Assembly: GCA_963838495.1 (NCBI GenBank)
Contig: CAWIRC010000004.1
Coordinates: 62,001 to 126,000, forward strand
From: JBEKIK01 sp963838495
Lineage (GTDB): Bacteria; Planctomycetota; Planctomycetia; Pirellulales; Thermoguttaceae
DNA length: 64,000 nucleotides
Reading direction: 5' to 3'
The position numbers and the translations under genes are program-made. This document shows, in pieces, positions 17,823 to 25,783 of this stretch. The notes below the pieces were generated by a model. That model did no database searches and had not been told where the DNA came from. It was given only the letters and a program-made list of their open reading frames with translations. Positions within the stretch are counted from its first letter, which is position 1. Every line of letters starts with the position of its first letter.

Positions 17823-18839
17823 ATGAACAATCCCGGCCCGCGCCACGCCTTTACGATTGTCGAATTACTAGTCGTCCTGGCGATAATCGGAATAATGATC
17901 GCCTTGCTTCTGCCGGCTGTGCAAGCCGTGCGGGAAAACGCCCGCCGGCTGCAATGCGCGAATAATCTCAAACAATTGAGCCTGGGCGTATTGCAGCACG
18001 TAAGCGTCTATCAGCAATACCCTACCGGCGGTTGGGGATGGTGGTGGGTCGGCGATCCGGATCGCGGCACCGGTAAACGGCAACCCGGCGGATGGTATTA
18101 CAACATCTTGCCTTATATTGAGGGAAAAAACACCTATAATCTACCCCAGGACGGTGATCAATACAATATTACCGACAAGCAAAAGGCGGGGGCCAACGCC
18201 ATGACCAAAACGACCTTGGACATCGCGAATTGCCCCAGCCGGCGGCCGAACATCCTCTTTGCTAAACAGACCGATGGCACGTTCGTGGCCTACAACGCCG
18301 CCGAGAACAACCCCGACGACAATTTTGCCGCCCGCGGCGATTACGCGATAAATTGCGGCGATCAGAGTTTCGACGAGATTTTTCACGGCCCCGAAACTCT
18401 GATCCAAGGAGATACCCCGTCATTTTGGGTAAGCGCCCACAAACAACACAACAAAGATCCCGCCAACTGCAGCGGCATCAGTTTCGAACAGAGCGCGATT
18501 ATCCCCGATCAGGTCCGCGACGGCACGACGCGGACGATTATGCTCGGCGAAAAGTGGCTTAATCCCGACCATTATCTTACCGGCCTTGAATTCTACGACA
18601 ACGAAAGCCTTTATACGGGATTTAACAACGATAATTTTCGTTCGGCGTTTTCGCCTCCCATGCGCGATTGTCGGGGATACTCTGATCCTTTGCTGTTCGG
18701 CAGCGTTCACGCCAATAATTGTAATTTTGTCTTTTGCGACGGCTCGCTAAGGCCGGTCAGTTATGACGTGGATCCCGCTGTTTTCTCTTGCCTGGGCAAC
18801 AGGGCCGACGGCCAGATCGTAGACGAAAGTGCATACTGA
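17823..18839 (+). CDS. DUF1559 protein with prepilin-type N-terminal methylation segment
   Basis: 338 residues. The N-terminus AFTIVELLVVLAIIGIMIALLLPAVQ is a type IV pilin/type II pseudopilin signal with the conserved Glu, cleaved before Phe by prepilin peptidase. The C-terminal H-X9-DG motif (HANNCNFVFCDG) defines the family, which is greatly expanded in planctomycetes. The middle holds NARRLQCANNLKQL and a globular domain with several Cys. Likely exposed at the outer face of the cytoplasmic membrane; role unknown. It starts 17 nt after the ketosynthase stop, but its stop codon lies within heptamer array C. Confidence 0.95.
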   Translation: MNNPGPRHAFTIVELLVVLAIIGIMIALLLPAVQAVRENARRLQCANNLKQLSLGVLQHVSVYQQYPTGGWGWWWVGDPDRGTGKRQPGGWYYNILPYIEGKNTYNLPQDGDQYNITDKQKAGANAMTKTTLDIANCPSRRPNILFAKQTDGTFVAYNAAENNPDDNFAARGDYAINCGDQSFDEIFHGPETLIQGDTPSFWVSAHKQHNKDPANCSGISFEQSAIIPDQVRDGTTRTIMLGEKWLNPDHYLTGLEFYDNESLYTGFNNDNFRSAFSPPMRDCRGYSDPLLFGSVHANNCNFVFCDGSLRPVSYDVDPAVFSCLGNRADGQIVDESAY

Positions 18840-18864
18840 ATGCGGAATGATGAATGATGAACGG
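18837..18864. repeat. Heptamer array C, TGAATGA unit
   Basis: Units tgaatgc, ggaatga, tgaatga, tgaacgg in one phase. The TGA of the first unit is the stop codon of the DUF1559 gene. Confidence 0.7.
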
Positions 18865-20003
18865 TAAGAAACCGCTGGGGATTTAGCAAATATTATTTAA
18901 CGAGTTCCGTTCCTGACAAACTCTTCCGGCCGGATAAAATCGCGCAATGTTAGCGGATGTATAGGCGGTTGGCACGCCATTTCGGCGAAATGTTTTTGTT
19001 TCTTGAATCTTTCTTTTGACTTCATAAATCCATCGTGTATAAAAAAAGTACAGGGACATGACAACGCATTCTTATCGCCCTATGCAGAGCGATACGTTGT
19101 CCGCTTCCTGGATGTTTCAGAAGTCTTCGGGATGATTCGTTGCATTGGACCGATGCGCTCCGTCTGGTTATATGCGCGGAGCATGAACTTGCCGCGATCC
19201 GGCCCCATCTACGGGGCACTCGGAGAACAACTGAGTGCCCTTAAGCGTCGGCGGCGGTTGGATCTTCAACAGCAGGATCAACGGGCCGGCCTGGCCGATT
19301 ATCAGGCCTTGCCGCCGTACCCGCTACGGCCCAGACCGCCTTCATGAGAAACATGCTCCCATTTGCAGGGCAGCAGTCGGGGGTAAACAAAAGTCTTCAT
19401 GTCAAAGCGAAACCTGTCATCTTGAACGATCAAATATCACCCGGCAGCATCGTGAAAGGAGGTTTTTACATCGGACCTATCAAGACCCGGCGTCCATTTT
19501 TCTCGGCGTGCAACTGGTCGCCGCCGGGAGCGATCCGGCCCTGAATGCCGGATGCTTTGCCAGGTCTTTTGATAGATAAACGGTATTGACGGCATTACGC
19601 CACGCCTGCGGCACGTTTGCCGCATTAACCCATTAGAGAGGAGCAAGGCCTCGAGAAAAGGTTGGTAACTTCGTTTCATTCTCCCAGCGGCGCGTCAGCC
19701 GTACTTGGACGATGAGCAATAATTCGGGCCGGCTGGTTGGTTCCAGGGCCCTTATCGCGTGCTCGGGCACGCCGCTCGTCCGTACGCCTGACGCGTCCGC
19801 GTTTTCTTGCATGCGCTGGCACAAGGAATCCGGCTTTAGGATTCCAGGACCTTCGTTTGGGATGGCACGTTCTTATTCTCGGTCGTAACATATTGAAAAT
19901 GCGTCAGTTACGGCAATCTTCCAGGTACAATCGGGCCGCAGGGATCAAAATATTGTAAAATGCGCTGAAATTGTAGTTGTTTACTTTTTGATTCGGCCCG
20001 CGG
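18865..20003. other. Long intergenic region with one possible short broken gene
   Basis: About 1.14 kb without a convincing intact gene. It includes a coding-like stretch at 19082-19347 (separate entry) and a 7-bp hairpin GGAATCC/GGATTCC near 19826-19845. The rest shows no RNA-gene features I recognise. Confidence 0.4.
19082..19347 (+). pseudogene. Possible small frameshifted gene, unknown function
   Basis: Joining two frames near 19225 gives about 88 residues: MQSDTLSASWMFQKSSG, then a segment with LHWTDALRLVICAEHELAAI, then GEQLSALKRRRRLDLQQQ and a Pro-rich end (YQALPPYPLRPRPPS). The second half uses codons like the neighbours (third-position G/C rich) and is strongly basic and helical. 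No family is recognised and no ribosome site is clear. It could be a real small gene with an indel, a relic, or chance. Confidence 0.25.
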
Positions 20004-22250
20004 ATGTCTAATCATAAAAAATCATCCGATCAACGTGATTCACAGGCTGGGTATGTGGCCGAAGCCCCGGCGGCGTTGCCATCTATAATTTGGGCGGGAA
20101 CGTTGCTGATCATCGCCGCTGTTTTCATCGCTTATAGCCCAGCCTTAAACGGTGGTTTTGTCCTGGACGATGATACTCTTGTGACAGAAAACAAGTTAAT
20201 AAAAGCCGCGGACGGCCTTTACCGGATTTGGTCTTCCAATGAATCGATGGACTTTTGGCCGGTGACCAACACCTCTTTCTGGCTCGAGTGGCGGCTGTGG
20301 AAGATGCACCCGGCCGGGTATCACGTCACCAACCTGATATTGCACGTCGCCGAATCCCTCATGGTTTGGCTGATTTTGCGGAAATTATCCATTCCCGGCG
20401 CGTTTCTGGCCGCCCTCATATTCGCCTTGCACCCGGTGAACGTGGAATCGGCGGCCTGGATCGCGCAGCGGAAAAACCTGACGGCCATGCTGTTCTTCCT
20501 GTTCTCGATCTTGTGGTATCTCAAGACAGTGCCGCGGGCGACCACCCTAACGGTCCCCGATCACCTAGCGGGCCCCCTCGCGAAATCGTAAACCACTTCC
20601 TTCATCCTTCATCCTTCATCCCTCATCCTTCATCCTATTACTGGTTAAGCCTGGCCGCATTCCTCTTGGCAATGCTTGGCAAGGGATCGGCTGCCATTTT
20701 GCCTGCACTGTTGTTGGGAATTATTTGGTGGCTGCGTCCTTTGACAAGGCGGGACCTGGTTGAGGCAACGCCGTTTTTCGCAATTGCCCTGATCCTGGCC
20801 GCGGTCAATATGTGGTTCCAAACGCACGGCAATGCAGAACCGATTCGCATCGCCGGCCTGACACAACGCCTGCTGGAGTCCGGAAGCGTTGTCTGGTTCT
20901 ACCTCTATAAGGCGCTGTTGCCGGTGGATTTAGCCTTTGTCTATCCGCAGTGGCGCATCAGTGCCGGAAATCCCCTGTGGTGGCTGCCGCTGTCGGCGGC
21001 CTTGATCGTTACGGCAATACTCTGGCGATACAGAACGGGCTGGGGCCGTCCGCTCCTCTTTTCCTGGGGATTTTTCTGCGTGGCATTGCTGCCGGTAATG
21101 GGCTTTGTCGACGTGGGCTTCATGCGATATTCGCTGGTGGCCGACCGTTATCAGCACATTGCCATAATCGGAATAATCTGCCTGGCGGCGGCGTCCTGGA
21201 GCGTCTGGCGCACGAGGATGCGGGAATCGCTGCCATGGCTGCCGCTATCCATTGCCGTCGCCGTGATCGGAACCTTCGCCTTTCTGTCATGGCTGCAAAG
21301 CGGGCTGTTCCGCGATCCCTTCACGCTCTACAACGCCATACTGCAAAAAAATCCGAATTGTTGGATGGCCTTTAATAATTTAAGCAGCGAACTAATCGAA
21401 TCAGGCCGGCCCCAGGATGCGATCGAATATTGCCGCCGGGTAATAAAACTTAATCCGGTTCATGCCAAAGCCTATAACAACCTGGGGATTGCCCTGTTAA
21501 AAACAGGCCGGGCCGAGGAGGCAATCGAACAATATAGACAAGCCATAAAATTGAAATCCGACTACACCGAGGCCTATATAAACCTCGCTAGCGCAATGGT
21601 CGAAACAGGCCGATTTCAGGAAGCGATAGATCTGTGCCGGCTGGCTATCAGCCTCGATCCGGATTCGGTCGAAGCCCGCAATACCCTGGGCAACGCTTAT
21701 CAATCCATGGGCCAAAACCAACAAGCAATCGAACAATACAAGGCGGCGATATCTCTTGATCCGGATTTTTCCCAGTCTTACGTCAACATGGGCGTCATCC
21801 TCGGCAAAACCACGGAGATCCGCCAGGCCATCGAATACTATGAAAAAGCACTGCGGCTCAATCCCGATTCGTTCGAAGCCCACAACAACCTGGGCAACGC
21901 CCTGCAATCGATCGATCAATATCAACAAGCGATCGAACACTACCGGCGTGCCCTGGAGCTTAACCCGAATTTCATTCTCGGACATGTCAACCTTGGCCAG
22001 GCCTTGGCCAAGTCCGGCCGGCTTTCCGAGGCCATCGATCATTACCGGCAGGCGCTGGAGCACGAACCCGGCTACACCCTCGCCTACTTGCATTTGGCAA
22101 TGATCTACGCGGAAAATCACCAGTCGGCCGAGGCCATTGACATCGCGCAAAAAGGGCTTGGAACTGGCCCGATCCAAGGGCGAGACGGACATGGCCAAGC
22201 GAATCGAAGACTGGCTGAATTCATACCGCCCCGGCCTGAGTGATCATTGA
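20004..22250 (+). CDS. GT-C-like membrane protein with C-terminal TPR repeats, frameshifted
   Basis: About 740 residues when two breaks are joined (near 20590 and 22155). The first 200 residues have the TMTC/O-mannosyltransferase-like layout: FIAYSPALNGGFVLDDDTLV with the acidic first-loop DDD, HPAGYHVTNLILHVAESL, FALHPVNVESAAWIAQRKN. More membrane segments follow up to about residue 430 (VDVGFMRYSLVADRYQHIAI). The rest is nine or so TPR units of 34 residues (NNLGIALLKTGRAEEAIEQYRQAIKLKS and so on). Between membrane segments, at 20601-20635, sit five TTCATCC heptamers (35 nt), which could themselves cause the first frameshift. Likely role: glycosyl or polymer transfer at the cytoplasmic membrane with a TPR partner-binding domain. 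The end of the gene overlaps the convergent GTPase stop. Confidence 0.75.
20601..20635. repeat. Heptamer array D, TTCATCC unit
   Basis: Five units in phase: ttcatcc, ttcatcc, ttcatcc, ctcatcc, ttcatcc. Inside the GT-C/TPR gene in a loop between membrane segments, encoding HPSSFIPHPSS in the downstream frame. 35 nt is not a multiple of three. Confidence 0.9.
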
Positions 22251-24376
22251 CCGATAATTTTTAATCCTTCCAAAAGCTTTTCCACATTGAGGAAGGCCTG
22301 CGTTTTTGGCACTTCGGCCCCTTGGCGGAGTTCGGCCAGGAGGCCGCCTAATAATTCGCTTTCCAGCCATGCGGCCAGCCAGCCGGCGCGCTGTTGGGCG
22401 TAGCGGGATTGGAGGCGGAGGAACAATCGGGCGGCGGCCTGGCTTACGCCTTCGCTGGTGGTCGAGACCAGGGCCTCGCCGCCGCCGGCGATGCCGCCGG
22501 TAATGGCCGCCTCGGTGGCGATCTGGCTGGCGGTGTGTCCGGCGGCGTGCACGGCCGCCTGACCGGCCAAGTCGCCCGCAAAGTGCAGGCCAGTAAAGAA
22601 AAGCCCGATGCTGATGGCAGGCCGGGCCAATGCGGCAATGTGGTCGAAGGATTGCAAAAAGCGGACCACGCGGGGATTCTCCTGCTTCCACTTGTCCAAC
22701 TCACCACAGAGAAATTCGCGATAGTGCTCGTCCACGGCGGGCAGTTGTTCATGGGCCGCTTGGACCCGGTCGAGGAGTTCGGCCCGGGCATGCCCGCCCA
22801 GGAGCTTTAATAAACGGGGTCGCAGGGTGTCGTTGCCGATTTGTGAGAGCCGATCCAACTCGTCGAGCAGTTTACCCACCGCCGCGACTATGGCCGAGCG
22901 TTCCTGATATTGGAAGTAAAGCAGGGGATCGAGGTTCGGTCCGGAAACGGCCGACCACGCGGCCCGGATCGGCCAGGTAACGCCCCGGCCCAGTGAGCGA
23001 TAAAACCCGTGGATCCGCCTGGACCACGCCTGGCGATTGGCGTCCCACCAGTTGCGAATTTCCTGGACCAGCACGCCCGAGGGCAGCATGGGCCAATCCA
23101 CCCGGGCCATTTCCTGGGCGGAAAGGATTTTTGCCGCCGAGGCGAACTCTCCGGCCGCCCCGCGGATGCGGTTCAAGTACGCGGGCAGGCCGTCGCCGGG
23201 ATCGAGCACGCGGCGCATCGCCCCGCGAAAGGTGCGGATCTTGATGGTGTCGAACCTGAGAGCCGCCAGTTCGTCGCGGAGTTCGACGGGCCGGCCGATT
23301 GGATCAGTGCCATCCTTGCCCACGCAATAAAAGGGCAGACTGAGCCCTTCGGCAGCGCGGCGGTCGTAGGGGGCGATGTAAACCAGTTCGGCGGCAAAAC
23401 TAGAATCAGAATCCGGCGCCGGTAGGGCCGATTTCAAATCGGCCTCAAAGGCGGAACTAGAATCGGAAGCCGGCTCTCGTAGGGCCGATTTCAAATCGCC
23501 CTTACCCGGTTCAGGGTTCGGGATTTGAGATTCAGGAATTATGGAAAGTGGAGTAGATGCGCCCTCACCCCCGGGTACCCTCCGGGTGCCTCGCCCAAAG
23601 GGAGACACGCCCTCACCCCCGGGTACCCTCCGGGTGCCTCTCCCATAGGGAGAGGGGAGTTCGGAACCTGTCCCGGTTTTTGAAATTTGGTCCCGGAATG
23701 TTGACAGCCATTGCGGCCAATAATCGGCGTCGGCCGCCAGGTCGCATTGGTTAAATAGGACGATGATTGGCTTATCGGCCTGGGTGGCCGCGCGGAAAAA
23801 CTGTTTTACCGCTGCGTCGTTGTATTTTTGTTGGGTAAGAACCGCGAGGAGCACGTCGGCGACCTGGCGTATGGCCCTAGCGCGGGATGAGTTCATGGGC
23901 ACGTCGGAATCAACGTCCGGAGTGTCAATCAGCAACAGTCGAGGCGGCATGCGCGGGCCCGGGCGCCAATACAACAGGTTTTCTTCACTGTCGCTTAATG
24001 GATCGTCGGGCGAATGCCAGGGATGCAACTCAAAGGGCTCGAACAATCGCTCGAGCAGGACCTGATCGCACAAATCGGGCGGGACCAGGCACACCGGGTG
24101 TTTTGTGCCTGCGGCCAGGGGCGTGGCTGCCGACGCGTTTTCACCGGCCAGATGGTTGAAGATAACCGACTTGCCGATGTTGGTGCCGCCGATAATGGCC
24201 ACGATCAGAAGCGGGGGCAGTTCGAGTTGCGGCAGAAGCTTGCCCGTCAAGAGTTGGCGCCATTCCTCTTGCTCCGGCGCGGGCAGCCCGATCGACGCGG
24301 CCGCCGGTTCCAAAACGGCCAACGCACGATGGAGACGTCTTAATTCGACGGCGAATGATGCGTAATCTAGGGACAT
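22244..24376 (-). CDS. GTPase (Era/dynamin-like) with in-frame repeat insertion
   Basis: 710 residues from ATG 24376; a longer start upstream would translate a repeat. The G domain has the P-loop GGTNIGKS at 63-70, the G3 motif DTPDVDSD and NQCD in place of NKxD. The C-terminal half is helical with a hydrophobic segment (ISIGLFFTGLHFAGDLAG) and a Gly/Ala-rich part that may touch membrane, as in dynamin-like or DUF697-type GTPases. Residues about 237-326, right after the G4 motif, are composed of tandem repeats derived from palindromic DNA (see repeat entries) and leave the frame open. It sits last in the dxr-rseP-ketosynthase run, 145 nt after the previous stop, and meets the TPR gene tail to tail. 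Function unknown; no partner GTPase (as in dynamin pairs) is adjacent. Confidence 0.85.
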   Translation of the reverse strand: MSLDYASFAVELRRLHRALAVLEPAAASIGLPAPEQEEWRQLLTGKLLPQLELPPLLIVAIIGGTNIGKSVIFNHLAGENASAATPLAAGTKHPVCLVPPDLCDQVLLERLFEPFELHPWHSPDDPLSDSEENLLYWRPGPRMPPRLLLIDTPDVDSDVPMNSSRARAIRQVADVLLAVLTQQKYNDAAVKQFFRAATQADKPIIVLFNQCDLAADADYWPQWLSTFRDQISKTGTGSELPSPYGRGTRRVPGGEGVSPFGRGTRRVPGGEGASTPLSIIPESQIPNPEPGKGDLKSALREPASDSSSAFEADLKSALPAPDSDSSFAAELVYIAPYDRRAAEGLSLPFYCVGKDGTDPIGRPVELRDELAALRFDTIKIRTFRGAMRRVLDPGDGLPAYLNRIRGAAGEFASAAKILSAQEMARVDWPMLPSGVLVQEIRNWWDANRQAWSRRIHGFYRSLGRGVTWPIRAAWSAVSGPNLDPLLYFQYQERSAIVAAVGKLLDELDRLSQIGNDTLRPRLLKLLGGHARAELLDRVQAAHEQLPAVDEHYREFLCGELDKWKQENPRVVRFLQSFDHIAALARPAISIGLFFTGLHFAGDLAGQAAVHAAGHTASQIATEAAITGGIAGGGEALVSTTSEGVSQAAARLFLRLQSRYAQQRAGWLAAWLESELLGGLLAELRQGAEVPKTQAFLNVEKLLEGLKIIGQ
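23398..23500. repeat. Two tandem 57-nt units with GGCCGATTT/AAATCGGCC palindrome, in frame
   Basis: Two copies 57 nt apart (19 codons) beginning AACTAGAATC at 23398 and 23455. Each carries GTAGGGCCGATTTCAAATCG; in the first copy GGCCGATTTCAAATCGGCC (23426-23444) is a perfect palindrome. Translated on the minus strand they give DLKSALREPASDSSSAFEA and DLKSALPAPDSDSSFAAEL. Confidence 0.9.
23510..23537. repeat. Heptamer array E, TTCAGGA-like unit, inside the GTPase gene
   Basis: Units ttcaggg, ttcggga, tttgaga, ttcagga in phase between the 57-nt and 48-nt repeats; translated as SQIPNPEP in the GTPase. Resembles array H in the GNAT-like gene on the opposite strand (CCCTGAA). Confidence 0.75.
23561..23660. 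repeat. Two tandem 48-nt REP-like units, in frame
   Basis: Copies start with GCCCTCACCCCCGGGTACCC at 23561 and 23609, exactly 48 nt (16 codons) apart, and end in the CTCCC/GGGAGAGG hairpin half. They encode SPYGRGTRRVPGGEGV and SPFGRGTRRVPGGEGA. Same family as the intergenic element at 8621-8672. Confidence 0.9.
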
Positions 24377-24379
24377 ATT

Positions 24380-24480
24380 CGCGAAACCGCAAGCGGTTTT
24401 CGGGATCACAATCATAGGCGAGCACTGGCAAAGCCAGTGGCACTCTAACAAACACTAACAAAGCCAGTGGCACTCTAACT
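24380..24480. repeat. Repeats upstream of the GTPase start
   Basis: A hairpin AAACCGCAAGCGGTTT (24384-24399; cousin at 4244-4259) is followed by two direct copies of CAAAGCCAGTGGCACTCTAAC (24429-24449 and 24459-24479), the first forming the hairpin CACTGGCAAAGCCAGTG. Between the GTPase and ketosynthase-like genes. Confidence 0.75.
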
Positions 24481-24520
24481 GCGGTTTTCGGGTCAATTAT
24501 GAATCACTGCGTTGGAGCGA

Positions 24521-25782
24521 TCACGCGGCTCCCAGGACCAGGGCCACGGCCTGGCCATGTTGGGTGTGGCTAAGGATCATCACGGCGGGTTGTTCCAGGG
24601 CTTGGGGGCTGCCGTGTATTACGCGGACCGGACATTGCGGATCGGGCAAGAGGTAATTCAGGGTCGGCGGCACACGCCGGTGTTTCAAGACCAAGACGCC
24701 GGCGGCCATATCCACTGCCCCCGATCCCGCACCCAGGTGGCCGAAACAGCTTTTCGGCGCGGTCACGGCCACCTCTCCCAGGACTTCGTTAATGGCCAGC
24801 GCCTCGCGCTGGTCGTCGCGGACGGTGCTGACTCCATGGGCGATTACGCAACCGATGTCGGCCGGTGAAATTTCGGCATCGCGGAGCGCTCCCTGATGGC
24901 CTGCCGTATGGCGACGCCTTGCAAAGACCGGCCGTTGGCGGCGGGTTCGAATGCCGCGCAGTATCCGAGGATTCGGGCCAGCGGCGCGGCGCCGCGGGCG
25001 CGGGCATGTTCCGCGCCCTCGAATACGAACGCACCGGCCCCTTCGCCGTTGACCATGCCGTCGCGAGTGGCGTCGAACGGGCGGGAAGCGCCGGCCGGAT
25101 CGTCGCTGCGCCGCGACAACTCGAACAATCCGCCGCGAAACAACATGGTGGGATGGATCCTGGAACCCGCCCCGCCGACGATCATGGCGTCGGCCGCCCC
25201 GCGCTCGATGACCCTTACAGCCTCGGTCGCCGCCGACAGGCTGGAAACGTCACCCAGGGTAAGGGTGTTGTTCGGGCCGCGGGCGTCCTGGGCAATGCCG
25301 ATGTGGCAGGCGGGCATGTTGGGCAGGTATTTGAGCATCCAGAGCGGAAAGATTTCGGCCATCGACGCCTCGCCCCAACGTTTATAATCGAAACACCCGT
25401 CGATTATGCAACTGCGATAGGCTGGCACTAGTTCAGAAAGCTCGCAGGGAATCATGTCGTCGCCAAAAACGATGCCCAGCCGTTCCGGGTTGATCGGGTT
25501 CTCGTGATGCCGGGCCTGGGTGCAAGCCATTTCCGCCGCCGCAAATGCTAACTGAATGTCGCGGCTCATCACCTTCAGGCTTTTCCGCTGGCGAACGTAG
25601 TTTTTAGGATCAAAATCGATGACCTCGCCGCCGAAGGGAACCAGATCGGGATCGGCGCAGACCGTCAATTTGCGCACGCCGCTGCGGCCTTCTATGAGCG
25701 AGGCCCAAAACGCCTCCTGGCCGATGCCGATGGGGCTTACCACCCCGGCACCGGTAATCACAATTTCCTTTTTCAGCGACAT
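24521..25782 (-). CDS. Ketosynthase homologue lacking the catalytic Cys (chain-length-factor-like), one frameshift
   Basis: About 420 residues joined across a shift near 24900. N-terminus KKEIVITGAGVVSPIG is canonical for KAS. Aligned without gaps to the FabF-like protein at 16519-17805 around the active site (PNNTLTLGDVSSLSAATEAV against PNINCLTACAASSQAIGEAV), the nucleophile Cys178 is replaced by Asp178. Both histidine motifs remain (IAHGVST and CFGHLGAGSGA). Loss of Cys with retained His is the pattern of the KS-beta/CLF subunit of type II polyketide systems, where the Cys is Gln; Asp is unusual. Start ATG 25782 lies 1 nt after the rseP stop, so it belongs to the dxr-rseP message. It may pair with the cluster ketosynthase or act as a malonyl decarboxylase-like protein; both are inference. 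Confidence 0.82.
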
Positions 25783-25783
25783 A

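Noticed and set aside
18970..18984. Sigma-54 promoter-like TGGCAC-N5-TTCG
   Set aside because: The -12 part reads TTCG rather than TTGC and no gene follows at a suitable distance.
24377..24451. Upstream start for the GTPase at 24451
   Set aside because: It would translate the CACTGGC repeat; ATG 24376 gives a normal N-terminus.
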